This document shows, piece by piece, positions 1-9,693 of a DNA stretch of 64,000 nucleotides (position 1 is its first letter; each line of letters opens with the position of its first letter). A program made the position numbers and the translations under genes. This DNA is from JAKVKY01 sp964293585 (GTDB taxonomy: Bacteria; Bacillota; Negativicutes; Acidaminococcales; Acidaminococcaceae): positions 1 to 64,000 of the forward strand of contig CAXYYS010000004.1 in assembly GCA_964293585.1 (NCBI GenBank), in the 5' to 3' direction. The notes beneath the pieces were generated by a model. That model made no database searches and had not been told where the DNA came from. It was given only the letters and a program-made list of their open reading frames with translations.

Positions 1-27
1 TGCAGCTTAAATTATTTGGTTAAAGGT

Positions 28-40
28 GTTCAATTTGAAC
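28..40. promoter_or_regulatory. Palindrome abutting the msrAB promoter
   Basis: GTTCAA-T-TTGAAC is a perfect 13-base inverted repeat that ends one base before the -35 element of the promoter at 41-70. Its position suits an operator for a redox or other regulator. The regulator is unknown; this is inference from position and symmetry. Confidence 0.4.
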
Positions 41-70
41 TTGCAATTTTAGAATTAGGTATGATATAAT
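41..70 (+). promoter_or_regulatory. Promoter for msrAB
   Basis: TTGCAA (41-46), an 18-base spacer and TATAAT (65-70), the latter preceded by TG one base away (extended -10). It would give a leader of about 200 bases that carries the 32-bp repeats before the gene at 279. Confidence 0.6.
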
Positions 71-88
71 AAAAACATAGAAAATTAT

Positions 89-248
89 TTCTGCATCAGT
101 GCTAAATTTGCCACGGTGGTTTTAAACTGTTGCGCCTAATTTGCGGCAGATGTTTTAACTGTTGCGCCTAATTCACGGCAGCCGTTTAAACTGTTGTGCC
201 TAATTCACGACAGCCGTTTAAATTGTCCGTGCTAAAATTTTAGCAGGT
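89..248 (+). repeat. 32-bp degenerate tandem repeat, about five units
   Basis: Units start at 89, 121, 153, 185 and 217. The three central units (121-152, 153-184, 185-216) are close copies built around TTTAAACTGTTG and GCCTAATTCACGGCAG; the first and last are degenerate. There are no unique spacers, so this is not CRISPR. A related array with the same 32-bp period lies at 50745-50904. It sits between promoter and start codon of msrAB. Confidence 0.75.
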
Positions 249-278
249 GTTTGTTAGTTGTCACAGCGGAGGTCCGCC

Positions 279-1427
279 ATGAGAAATTATTCTGAACCGG
301 GGCGCCTGACCTGGCGCCGCATCAGTTCCATGTTACTTGTGTGTTTGTTTTTTATCACCGGCTGCGCCGGGCTCAACACGCCTATCGCCAGCGGTGTGGC
401 TAAGAAAGGAAGTGCTCCTATGCCTACAAATGTAGAAATTACCGAAAAACCCTTGGATGCCCATAAGCATTCTATTTATTTAGCCGGCGGCTGTTTCTGG
501 GGCCTGGAAAAATTAATGCGTTCCCTGCCAGGCGTCCTGGAAGTAACCAGCGGTTATGCCAACGGCAATAAAGCCAATCCCACTTACGAAGAAGTGTGCA
601 GCGACCGTACAGGTTTTAAAGAAACCGTAAAAGTAGATTACGATCCGGCCCAGGTGAGCCTGGAAACCGTCTTATACGCTTATTATTCCGTCATCGACCC
701 TACGGTAGAAAATAAACAGGGCCCGGATGTGGGCAGCCAGTACCAGACCGGCGTGTATTACACGGATCTGGCCAGCAAAGCGGTAGCAGCCAAAGTAGCA
801 GCCACGGAGCAGAAGCGGCACCGGGAATTTAAAGTGGAACAAAAACCCTTGAGCAACTTTTATCCGGCGGAAGCTTATCACCAGCATTATTTGGATAAAC
901 ATCCCGGCGGCTACTGCCATATTCCGGCGGCAGCTTTTAAGCGAGTGGCAGAGATGAAAGTGGATGCCGGGAAGTACGAGCGCCCCAGCGATGCGGATAT
1001 CAAAAAGCGCCTGTCTCCGGAGCAGTACATCGTTACTCAGCAGCGGGGAACAGAAGCGCCTTATCACAATAAATATGATAACCATTTTGAGCCAGGCATT
1101 TACGTGGACGTGGTCACCGGCGAGCCGCTCTTTTTGTCCAGCGATAAGTTTGACAGTGGTTGCGGTTGGCCGGCTTTCAGCAGGCCTATTGACCCTAACG
1201 TGGTAGTGGAACAAAAAGATACGTCCCTGGCCCGGGAACGGACAGAAGTTTCTAGTCGCGCCGGTGGTTCGCATTTGGGACATGTCTTTGTAGGTGAAGG
1301 TATTTCGCCAACGGATGTGCGCTACTGTATTGACAGTGCGTCGTTAAAATTTATTCCTTATGCCGAGATGGAGAAGGCCGGGTATGGTGCTTACAAAAAA
1401 ATGGTGGAGCAGGAAATAAAAAAATAA
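279..1427 (+). CDS. msrAB: Peptide methionine sulfoxide reductase MsrA-MsrB fusion, lipoprotein
   Basis: Reduces both S- and R-epimers of methionine sulfoxide in proteins. The N-terminal MsrA domain has the catalytic GCFWG motif; the C-terminal MsrB domain has SGCGWPAF, SSRAGGSHLGHVF and the catalytic Cys in RYCIDS. Residues 1-29 form a signal peptide ending in ITGC, so the protein is probably a lipid-anchored envelope enzyme that repairs periplasmic proteins. The ATG at 279 is chosen because GCGGAGG lies about six bases upstream; an in-frame TTG at 258 has no such site. Length 382 aa is normal for an MsrAB fusion plus leader. Monocistronic, preceded by its own promoter and repeats. Confidence 0.93.
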   Translation: MRNYSEPGRLTWRRISSMLLVCLFFITGCAGLNTPIASGVAKKGSAPMPTNVEITEKPLDAHKHSIYLAGGCFWGLEKLMRSLPGVLEVTSGYANGNKANPTYEEVCSDRTGFKETVKVDYDPAQVSLETVLYAYYSVIDPTVENKQGPDVGSQYQTGVYYTDLASKAVAAKVAATEQKRHREFKVEQKPLSNFYPAEAYHQHYLDKHPGGYCHIPAAAFKRVAEMKVDAGKYERPSDADIKKRLSPEQYIVTQQRGTEAPYHNKYDNHFEPGIYVDVVTGEPLFLSSDKFDSGCGWPAFSRPIDPNVVVEQKDTSLARERTEVSSRAGGSHLGHVFVGEGISPTDVRYCIDSASLKFIPYAEMEKAGYGAYKKMVEQEIKK

Positions 1428-1519
1428 GTTGGCTCATATTTTAGTTGGCCCCAAGTTTAGCGCCAACCGAAAGTGACGGCACTCTAAAAAATCAGGCAGC
1501 CTGGAAAAATTCCGGACAG

Positions 1520-1548
1520 TTGGTCTTTTCCGGATTTTGTTATATAAT
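1520..1548 (+). promoter_or_regulatory. Promoter for threonine aldolase gene
   Basis: TTGGTC (1520-1525), 17-base spacer, TATAAT (1543-1548), about 100 bases before the start codon at 1646. Confidence 0.55.
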
Positions 1549-1645
1549 ACAAATATATTCCTGCCGGACCTAAAGTTACTGTCATAGGGCGGCAAAAATC
1601 CGGGCCGGGAAATTTATTTTGCACAGAATAAGCGGGGTATACAAG

Positions 1646-2671
1646 ATGATTTCTTTTGAAAGTGATTATATCGAGGGTTGCCATCCTCAGATTTTGGAGC
1701 AGTTGACGAAGACGAACCTGGAACAGTTGTCCGGTTACGGTAACGATAAATATTCGGACAGGGCCAAGGAGAAAATAGCGGCAGCCTGCAAGTGCCCAGG
1801 GGCACAGGTGCATTTTATCTGCGGCGGCACCCAGACTAACCAGCTGATTATTGATGCGCTTTTGCAAAAATACGAAGGCGTGGTGGCTGTGACCACCGGT
1901 CATGTAAGTGTACACGAAGCCGGCGCCATTGAGTTTACCGGCCACAAGGTGCTTACCGTTCCCGCCCATGAGGGCAAGATGGACAGCAGGGAGTTGTCTG
2001 CCTATCTAAAAACTTTTTATGGGGATGGTAACCACGAGCATATGGTGCAGCCGGGAATGGTGTATATCAGCCATCCCACAGAATACGGCACTTTGTATAC
2101 GGCGGCGGAGCTACAGGCTATCCAGGCGGTATGCCGGGAATATAAGCTGCCGCTCTTTGTAGACGGCGCCCGTTTAGGTTACGGCCTGCAGGCTATCGGT
2201 ACAGACGTGGATCTGCCAACTCTGGCCCAAAGCTGCGACGTCTTTTATATCGGCGGCACCAAGGTGGGTGCTTTGTGCGGCGAAGCGGTGGTCTTTACCC
2301 ACGGCAATACCCCGGCCCATTTTGTCACTACTATCAAACAGCACGGCGCTTTACTGGCCAAAGGACGTTTGCTGGGCATCCAGTTCGATACGCTTTTTAC
2401 GGACGACCTGTATTTTAAGATCAGTAAGCATGCTATCGACATGGCTCAGCGCTTAAAGAACGTTTTTATGGCCAAGGGCTACGAATTTTTTATAGATTCA
2501 CCCACGAACCAGCAGTTTGTGATTTTGCTGCCGGACCAGTATGAAAAATTAAGTAAGGCCGTTAAATTTAGTTTCTGGGAAGCTTTGCCTGACGGACGCA
2601 TCGTGGTCCGTTTTGCTACCAGTTGGGCTACACCGGCACAAAATATTGACGAGCTGGCTAAAATCCTCTAA
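1646..2671 (+). CDS. ltaE: Low-specificity L-threonine aldolase (PLP, fold type I)
   Basis: Splits L-threonine or allo-threonine into glycine and acetaldehyde in the cytoplasm. The sequence starts MISFESDYIEG, has the family's HPTEYGT and FVDGARLGYG segments, and carries the PLP-binding lysine in GGTKVGA (Lys206). At 341 aa it has the usual length. Start at the ATG 1646 with a weak AGCGGGG site; an upstream in-frame TTG (1619) is less likely. It stands alone with its own promoter and terminator, so its product glycine may feed one-carbon metabolism, which is represented elsewhere in the window by fhs and folD. Confidence 0.92.
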   Translation: MISFESDYIEGCHPQILEQLTKTNLEQLSGYGNDKYSDRAKEKIAAACKCPGAQVHFICGGTQTNQLIIDALLQKYEGVVAVTTGHVSVHEAGAIEFTGHKVLTVPAHEGKMDSRELSAYLKTFYGDGNHEHMVQPGMVYISHPTEYGTLYTAAELQAIQAVCREYKLPLFVDGARLGYGLQAIGTDVDLPTLAQSCDVFYIGGTKVGALCGEAVVFTHGNTPAHFVTTIKQHGALLAKGRLLGIQFDTLFTDDLYFKISKHAIDMAQRLKNVFMAKGYEFFIDSPTNQQFVILLPDQYEKLSKAVKFSFWEALPDGRIVVRFATSWATPAQNIDELAKIL

Positions 2672-2774
2672 CCGGGAGGAATAGCGACATTCCTGCTTTT
2701 GTTATGCAGTATGGGCGATGCCTAAAAATTTGCAACGGGTATTTCTGACACGCTGGCATCATTTTGTTTCTCAT

Positions 2775-2830
2775 AAAAAAAGAGCTGTGTACTAAAAACT
2801 TTTACGTTCTTAGTGCAACAGCTCTTTTTT
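2775..2830. terminator. Bidirectional terminator
   Basis: A long stem AAAAAAGAGCTGT (from 2775) pairs with ACAGCTCTTTTTT (to 2830), giving T-runs on both strands. It separates the convergent threonine aldolase gene and the minus-strand gene at 2851. Confidence 0.85.
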
Positions 2831-2850
2831 ATTTGTAGCAGCGTAACTGC

Positions 2851-3444
2851 TTATATTTTTGTTTTGGGGAGTTTGGCGGCGATGGTAGTCGTCATTTTTT
2901 TATCCAGGCTTTGGAACATTTTTAGTATTGCGCCCTGATTAACTTTATGGCCGTCACTGGCGTCGGCAGTTTTTGCCAACAGATGCTCGTTAGCAAGGTA
3001 CTTGCCTTGTTTAAGGTCGATGATGCGGAAATCTACCTGGATTGTTAAATCCCGGTGGGACGGCGTCCATTTTTTCCCGGCGGCTGTCCGGAAAGGGGAC
3101 ACGTCAAAGCACAAACAGTAATCATAGCCACTATGCTCAAATGTCGGCAGAATATCGCTTAAATCTGCACCTGCGCCGTCCACGATACCCATGTGGGCCA
3201 GCTGCTGAATATAGGGCGAGCCGACGGACCAGTCATAAGTTTTGGCGGGCAGGGCCTGGCCCAGGTCTTCCATAACTTGTTTGTAGATAGCGTCTGCAAA
3301 ATCCGGCTCATCCGTGATACCGTACAAGACGGAAACCGTGGGCCGGTTATCTACCGCCTGCTCCGGGTCACGGGCTGCGGCTAAGGTTGTCAGGGTCATG
3401 CCGCACATCAAGATGGTTAAAAACAACAACAAAATTTTTTTCAT
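2851..3444 (-). CDS. Secreted protein of unknown function
   Basis: 197 aa with a clear signal peptide: MKK, a leucine-rich core and a likely cleavage after LAAA near residue 24. The mature part has no motif I recognise. It contains three tyrosine/cysteine-rich strands around YDYCLCFDV and ends in a lysine-rich tail. Because it is exported in a diderm cell it is likely periplasmic. GGAAGGAG lies eight to ten bases before the ATG. It is transcribed divergently from the tpsA-tpsB pair 330 bases away, with which it may or may not be functionally linked. I do not assign a function. Confidence 0.8.
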   Translation of the reverse strand: MKKILLLFLTILMCGMTLTTLAAARDPEQAVDNRPTVSVLYGITDEPDFADAIYKQVMEDLGQALPAKTYDWSVGSPYIQQLAHMGIVDGAGADLSDILPTFEHSGYDYCLCFDVSPFRTAAGKKWTPSHRDLTIQVDFRIIDLKQGKYLANEHLLAKTADASDGHKVNQGAILKMFQSLDKKMTTTIAAKLPKTKI

Positions 3445-3777
3445 AATTAGCGGCTCCTTCCTCGTTAAAAATTTACGTACGCCTGAAATTGTAGTTTTGG
3501 TTTCGCGTACATCTTACCATAAAAATTATAAAATAGACAGCTTGGCAGGCAAAACGAAGATTTTGTAAGCAAAAATAAATAATATGCTAGAATAGATATT
3601 ATTACTTAAAAATGATTATTATAATGTTTTTATAATATATTGTAATATCTTTTAGTTTTTGACTTCCTTTTTCTTATGAAAGTGATATAATCATATGGAG
3701 TGGTTTAAGCACATATATTTATATTTTTGCCTGCAGGTTTAGGCAGACAAAAATTGGGGAAAAGAGGAGTAAGAGGC
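3445..3777. promoter_or_regulatory. AT-rich divergent promoter region, extended -10 for tpsA
   Basis: This 333-base gap is strongly AT-rich, unlike the flanking genes. It contains several TATAAT-like hexamers (around 3617-3648) and one extended -10, TGATATAAT at 3683-3691, about 90 bases before tpsA. GAGGAG at 3764-3769 is the ribosome site for the ATG at 3778. No other gene or RNA was recognised here. Confidence 0.5.
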
Positions 3778-6700
3778 ATGAGGATGACAAGGCAAAACCA
3801 TAAACTGGCCAGGTACATTACTTTGACCTTACTGACAGGAATGTTGGCATCGGCAACAGCATATGCGTTGCCGCAAAATGGACAGGTGGCTGCCGGCAGC
3901 GGCAGTATAACTCAAAACGGTGCTACTATGACTGTGCAGCAAAACACCGCAAGGATGGGTGTGAACTGGCAGTCTTTTAATATTGCGAAGAGCGAGACCG
4001 TAAACTTTAAACAACCGAATGCATCTTCCGTGGCCTTGAACCGTGTGCTGGGCAACGATGCTTCTGCTATTTACGGTTCCTTGAACGCCAACGGTAAAGT
4101 ATTTTTGATTAACCCTAACGGCGTGATGTTCGCACCGGGTGCCAGCGTTAATGTAGGCGGTATTGTGGCCAGTACCAAGGATATCAGCGATGCCAACTTT
4201 ATGGCGGGTAAATATAATTTTGCGGGCAGCAGCACCGCCGGCGTGACTAATCAGGGCAGCATTAATGTAGCTGACGGCGGCTATGTAGCGCTGCTGGCTA
4301 ATAATGTTACTAATGAAGGTTCGATTACGGCTCCTAAAGGTAGCGTTGCCCTAGGGGCTGGCAATGCTTTTACCCTGTCAACGGACGGCACGGGCAAAGT
4401 AAACCTGGCTGTAGATGCGGCTGCTGTGAATGCGGCGGCTGTCAATAAAGGAACGATTAAAGCTGATGGCGGTTATGTGGTTATGAAAGCTACGGACGCA
4501 GCCAGCGTTCTAAATTCTGTGGTTACCAACACCGGCGTCATCGAAGCCCGTTCTTTGAAAAATGATAAGGGCGAGATTGTTTTGGACGGCGGCAGCCAGG
4601 GTATTGTCAACGTGAGTGGCAAACTGGATACCAGCGCAGCCGAAGCTAACACTGCGGCCGGAAACCTAACTGTCAAAGGTCAGTATACTAATATCAACGC
4701 CGGCGCCGAACTGTACGCCAAAGCTACCGGCGCTCAAAACGGCGGCACGATTGAAACCAGTGGTAGTGGACTTTATGTGGATTCTACTGCGGTGATAGAT
4801 GCTGCCTCAGAAAATGGTAAAGGTGGTAACTGGTTACTGGATCCGGAATATGTAGAAATTGTAGATGCTCTTCCCAGTGGCAAGAGTGCTGCGGCTTATA
4901 CTTCCGGCAGCACAAACACTTATAACAACGGTTCCAATAATGCGACGCATTCTTACATTCTGACTTCTACGATAGAAAATGATTTAAACAAGGGTACTAG
5001 TGTTGATATTGTTGCCACTGATCATAATAGTGTAGCAGATATTCTAGTGGAAGGTAAAATTTTAAAAACTGCCGGTGGCGATGCAGATCTAACTTTAAAG
5101 GCAGAACGTGCTGTTACCATTGATGCAGATATTACCAGTACCAGCAATAAACTGAATATGAATTTTTGGTCAGATTCCGTAGGTGATGGTATCGGTGCCG
5201 TGGTACTGAACGCTAATCTGAAGTCTAATGGTGGTAATGTCACTATGTCTAGTGGTACGGCACAGACAGTTGAAGCTGCGACGACTGGCACTTATATCGG
5301 GTTAACTACTGCTGAGCAAACCGAATTGATAGCTGCAGTTGCTAGCGGCAATATCAATGACAGCAATAAACCAAAACGGTCTATTATCACCAATGGTGGT
5401 AAAATAACTATGTATGGCGATTTATTGTTAGGAACAGGTAGCCCAGTTACTTTTGATACCACCAATGGTACAACCGGTGGCGATGTGACCGTGACCGGTA
5501 AGATTGACTCCGGCAACTTCTATGAATGTGTAGTTTGGACTACAGACCTAAACACGACAACTGGTCACACTTGGGAAGATGCCAGAACTCAAGCGTATAA
5601 AAATGTTTTTAAGAAGATAACTCCAGGTAAATCTGGTCTATGGGATTCCTATCTGACGAATATCACGTCTGCCTTGGAAAATTCCATTGTCTTATCTACT
5701 TTTACCAAAAATTCCGATAAAGATGCGTATTACATTGGTGCTCACGCCGAAGCAAAGGATGGAGTAGTTAACAAAGGTTTTAAAACTGACTCCGAAACTC
5801 TAAATAATCCCATCAAGGGCGACAGATATTTCTACTGGACCGATGGTCAGGAAGCCGGGACACCATTCTATTTGTCTACAGCCAGAAGTAACCATAATAC
5901 CAGCGGTGATACGGCTTATGGCTATACCGGTTGGTATCAGAATCCAAATGAACCAAACAATGACTATAATGCTTTTAAGACAGGACAAAATGCTGTAACT
6001 GTTGGTTATGGCTGGGCTTCCAAATGGGATGACAACACTGCTGCTAATAGGATTAACAATAGCTCTATTGAAATCAAAGGCTATATCCAGGAAACAAATA
6101 ACTTCCGTTCTGCCTTGACAGTAAAGGCTGCCTCCGGCAATGTTGATTTCAAAGGTGCTATTGGTTCTCAAAAAGAATTGTATGCCTTAAATGTCAATAA
6201 TACCGGTAATGTGACCACGGGAAGTACCGTAAAATTAGTCGGTGACAAATTTAATGACGTGCAGTACGGCGGCGATATGGATATCGAATCTACCGGGAAA
6301 GTCGAAATGATGGGGGCAGTTAACGCTACCGGACATATTTATATTGATCAGACTGTAAAAGGTGCTGCCGTTATTGCTAATGATACTTTAACTGCCGGCG
6401 GAGACACTGCCGTCCGGGATGATACCGATCAAAACATTAAGATTGGTACGGCTACCAATAGAGCTAATTCTGTACAATTGGATAAATTGGCAACTGCCGA
6501 TGATGGCATTGCCATTTATACTACCGGTAATATTACTACCGGCGATGGACTAACTGCAAATGGCCTGCTCAAGACTGGCGATATAATTCTAAACGCCAGC
6601 GGTGCCGAAAGTATGATCACCTTAGCAGGCACGACCAAAGTAACCTCTACTGCAGACACTAAAGATGATATTTATCTTACGGCAGATAAAATGGCTTTGA

Positions 6701-9597
6701 ACGGACCTGTTACAACAAATTCTAATACCGGTGTGGTTGCAGTTTCTAACTATACGGAAGGTAATAATATTGATTTAGGTTCTACAGCGGCAGATACTAA
6801 AGCTGATACTTTGGAATTGTCTTCGGATGAAATTAATAAAATTACTGCGTCCAAATTAATTGTCGGTACCAATGATACGACAGCCGGTGATATTACTATT
6901 ACTCAAGGTAAGAATACTAAGAATATTAATATCATCAACGCCATCACCCCGGCAGGTACTTCCGTAGTACATATGTACACTGGTGTTGCTGGTGGTCAGA
7001 TTAAAGAAACTACTACTCCTACTACTAGTGGTACATTAACTCCTGGTTTGAATGGTAAATTGAATCTGGCTATCACAGCTGACAATATGATTTACCTGGA
7101 TAATGTCAATAACATTACTACATTTGCAGCTACCAGCACGGGCGGTACTAATGACAGTATCCGCCTGAATACCGGTGACAACAATCTGACCATTGGTACG
7201 GTGGACGGTGTGACCGGCGTTACTTCTGACTACACTGCTTCTGATGATAGTCGTTATAGCGCTATAGTTTTGGCGACAAATAAGAATTTTATTAATAATG
7301 TTGGTGCTACAGGAGTTAGTGCTACCGGGAATAATAGTTTCTGGAGAATTTTCTCGGAAGATCCTTCCACGGATAAATTTGGACCCGGCGCAACTTCAAC
7401 TTATCTGGCCAGCGGCAGTTATGCTGACTGGACGACTTCTTATAATCAGGGGACTTCAGTTGGTACAAATTCTATCACGCATGTCGCAAATAAAAACGAT
7501 GCCGCTAACCATTATATTTTTAAGGATCCCAAATCTATTGTCTTTGTACCGGTGGATACCAGTAAGGATTATGGTGCCGATTTAACTTCTTACGCAATTG
7601 CCGTTATGGGCACTAATTATAATATGATTGGTTCTATTTATGATGAATATATAGCTAGCGATGAAGCCTTAATTAAGTCTGAAACCAGCAACGCCAAATT
7701 GAGCAGTACAGCTTTACCCGCTACTGCTGATGCCGGTACTTACAATGATCTAAAGGTTACTATTTATAAAGCCGATGGTGTAACTCCTTTGGAGTCGACC
7801 ACGAACGGTTATCTCATTAAATATACTCCTGGTACCGTCATCGTCAACAAGGTTCCACTAATCATTACTACCACGGGTACGAAAGTTTACGGCGAAGCAG
7901 ATCCGGCAACTTCTACTTACACCGTGACGGCTTCCAACGGCTGGAAGAATAACGATGCAGCCACTGTCTGGGATGCTAATAAAGGAACTTGGCAGGGAAC
8001 TATTGGCAATGCTACGGATGAGCAGTCTGCTGTTGGTACTTATGGCACGGCCAACGGTAAAACTCAGGTGCTCTCATATACAGCTGCAGGTATGGCGAAT
8101 GCATTGAAGAACTATGATGTGACTTATGTAGACGGTTTCACTATTACTCCGGCAGCGCTCGTCATCGATATTGGCGCCAGCAGGACTTATGGTGCTACCA
8201 AATCTGGTGATACTTTTGCCAGCGCAACTTATACGATAGATAACGCCGATGCTATTAGTGGTTTAAAGAGCTGGGATAAGGCAGGTTATAAAACCCAGGT
8301 GGCAGATGCCGCTGCTTATTTGGATAAGACTTCGGCTACGACGGATGCTGGTTCTTATAACAGCACTGATGGTACTTATCTCACTTTGACCGATGCAGTG
8401 AAGGGCGCAGCAGTGCTGAAGAATTATACGGTTACATACAAAGATGCTTACGCAATTACTCCTGCAGCTTTAACCATCAACTTAACAGGTACCAGGACTT
8501 ACGGTGATACCAAGAACGGCGCTACTTTTGATGCCGCCACTTATACCATCGATAATTCCGGTATAGCCAAGACTAATGGCCTGATGAGTTGGGATGTGGA
8601 TAATTATGATAAGCAACTGACTAGTGTGCATAGTAACTATTTGGATAAGACTGATTCCACTTTGAATGCTAAGACATCTTATGAAGATCTGGATTATCTG
8701 GAACTTACTGACGCAGTTAAGACCGGATCTGTACTTAAGAATTACCAAGTAACTTATCACGATACTTATACTGTCAATCCCGCACATCTTACCATTACGG
8801 CTGATAACAAGTTTATGGCTGAAGGTGCTACGGTGCCGGAGTTGACGAAACAGTTTAGTGGTTTCAGAAATAACGATGGTCCCAGCGATATTGCGGATAC
8901 CGGTTTGTTTACTACGGGAACTTCAGCAAGTCCGGATGGAAGATATCCGATTGATTTCTCTGGTACGCCTAATAATCCCAACTACATTATTACCATGGTA
9001 CCCGGTACCTTGACGATCATTCCTCCGTATACGCCGAATCCTAATCCGAACCCCAATCCCACGCCTGACCCAACTAATCCGACCGATCCTACCAATCCCA
9101 CGAATCCTACGACGCCCACTAATCCCACGACGCCTACCAATCCTGTGGTTGTACCGAACACACCCACTAACTACGGCGTTAATAACAGCGGTATCGACAA
9201 CGGCGGCCTGGACCGGAACATTGTGCGCGAATCCATGCCGGTGTACACGGTAACGCCGACGGCAACTACCAGGGTAGGTGCTTATGATATTGCCGACGAC
9301 AAAGACGGTGTCAAAATGCATCCGACCATGAACACGGTTCCGGACCCTGCCGATGACAAGAGCGAAAGCAGGACCACTACCGTGGCTTATACCAGAAATA
9401 ATGTTACCGGCCAGTTCAAGATTGTCTTCGATGGCAGCATCGTGAAGGTTTATCCGCAGGATGCGGGCGCCAAGACCATGGTGGCTGAGACTAAGGAAAG
9501 CCGTTACGTAGATATTTACCGTGGCGCTTTGAACACGGCTTTGAACGACATGGGCGTGATCCTGCAGAGCGTACGCGCCATGTATCTGGTACTGTAA
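3778..9597 (+). CDS. TpsA-type filamentous haemagglutinin adhesin with C-type-lectin-like and YDG/MBG domains
   Basis: Large exoprotein (1939 aa) of a two-partner secretion system. Order: extended signal peptide ending near ATAYA (about residue 30); haemagglutinin/TPS secretion domain (about 32-270) with the family motif INPNGVMF; beta-helical stretch; a C-type-lectin-like domain (about 580-776) with EPN at 725-727 and WDD at 750-752; more beta-helical repeats; four YDG-like repeats and an MBG-like one (about 1257-1750, each with a KxYG start and a NYxVTYxD end); a proline/asparagine/threonine spacer (about 1752-1798); and a conserved-looking C-terminal domain. GAGGAG eight bases upstream fixes the start at 3778. 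The TpsB porin follows directly, so surface export and adhesion are likely. The ligand is unknown. Confidence 0.9.
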   Translation: MRMTRQNHKLARYITLTLLTGMLASATAYALPQNGQVAAGSGSITQNGATMTVQQNTARMGVNWQSFNIAKSETVNFKQPNASSVALNRVLGNDASAIYGSLNANGKVFLINPNGVMFAPGASVNVGGIVASTKDISDANFMAGKYNFAGSSTAGVTNQGSINVADGGYVALLANNVTNEGSITAPKGSVALGAGNAFTLSTDGTGKVNLAVDAAAVNAAAVNKGTIKADGGYVVMKATDAASVLNSVVTNTGVIEARSLKNDKGEIVLDGGSQGIVNVSGKLDTSAAEANTAAGNLTVKGQYTNINAGAELYAKATGAQNGGTIETSGSGLYVDSTAVIDAASENGKGGNWLLDPEYVEIVDALPSGKSAAAYTSGSTNTYNNGSNNATHSYILTSTIENDLNKGTSVDIVATDHNSVADILVEGKILKTAGGDADLTLKAERAVTIDADITSTSNKLNMNFWSDSVGDGIGAVVLNANLKSNGGNVTMSSGTAQTVEAATTGTYIGLTTAEQTELIAAVASGNINDSNKPKRSIITNGGKITMYGDLLLGTGSPVTFDTTNGTTGGDVTVTGKIDSGNFYECVVWTTDLNTTTGHTWEDARTQAYKNVFKKITPGKSGLWDSYLTNITSALENSIVLSTFTKNSDKDAYYIGAHAEAKDGVVNKGFKTDSETLNNPIKGDRYFYWTDGQEAGTPFYLSTARSNHNTSGDTAYGYTGWYQNPNEPNNDYNAFKTGQNAVTVGYGWASKWDDNTAANRINNSSIEIKGYIQETNNFRSALTVKAASGNVDFKGAIGSQKELYALNVNNTGNVTTGSTVKLVGDKFNDVQYGGDMDIESTGKVEMMGAVNATGHIYIDQTVKGAAVIANDTLTAGGDTAVRDDTDQNIKIGTATNRANSVQLDKLATADDGIAIYTTGNITTGDGLTANGLLKTGDIILNASGAESMITLAGTTKVTSTADTKDDIYLTADKMALNGPVTTNSNTGVVAVSNYTEGNNIDLGSTAADTKADTLELSSDEINKITASKLIVGTNDTTAGDITITQGKNTKNINIINAITPAGTSVVHMYTGVAGGQIKETTTPTTSGTLTPGLNGKLNLAITADNMIYLDNVNNITTFAATSTGGTNDSIRLNTGDNNLTIGTVDGVTGVTSDYTASDDSRYSAIVLATNKNFINNVGATGVSATGNNSFWRIFSEDPSTDKFGPGATSTYLASGSYADWTTSYNQGTSVGTNSITHVANKNDAANHYIFKDPKSIVFVPVDTSKDYGADLTSYAIAVMGTNYNMIGSIYDEYIASDEALIKSETSNAKLSSTALPATADAGTYNDLKVTIYKADGVTPLESTTNGYLIKYTPGTVIVNKVPLIITTTGTKVYGEADPATSTYTVTASNGWKNNDAATVWDANKGTWQGTIGNATDEQSAVGTYGTANGKTQVLSYTAAGMANALKNYDVTYVDGFTITPAALVIDIGASRTYGATKSGDTFASATYTIDNADAISGLKSWDKAGYKTQVADAAAYLDKTSATTDAGSYNSTDGTYLTLTDAVKGAAVLKNYTVTYKDAYAITPAALTINLTGTRTYGDTKNGATFDAATYTIDNSGIAKTNGLMSWDVDNYDKQLTSVHSNYLDKTDSTLNAKTSYEDLDYLELTDAVKTGSVLKNYQVTYHDTYTVNPAHLTITADNKFMAEGATVPELTKQFSGFRNNDGPSDIADTGLFTTGTSASPDGRYPIDFSGTPNNPNYIITMVPGTLTIIPPYTPNPNPNPNPTPDPTNPTDPTNPTNPTTPTNPTTPTNPVVVPNTPTNYGVNNSGIDNGGLDRNIVRESMPVYTVTPTATTRVGAYDIADDKDGVKMHPTMNTVPDPADDKSESRTTTVAYTRNNVTGQFKIVFDGSIVKVYPQDAGAKTMVAETKESRYVDIYRGALNTALNDMGVILQSVRAMYLVL

Positions 9598-9693
9598 CCG
9601 TCTGAAGGCAAATGTAAATTACTGTAGCGGTAGCGGTTTTCCAAATGAACTGCGCTGCCGCTGTTAAAAAATAATGAAGGGATGCAGAATGAA

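Noticed and set aside
89..248. Possible CRISPR array from regularly spaced repeats
   Set aside because: The 32-bp units are directly tandem with no unique spacers between them, the copies decay along the array, and there are no cas genes.
8923..9321. Arg/Gly-rich open frame on the minus strand within tpsA
   Set aside because: It is the reverse reading of the Pro/Asn/Thr codon repeats of the adhesin; no ribosome site, and composition is an artefact.
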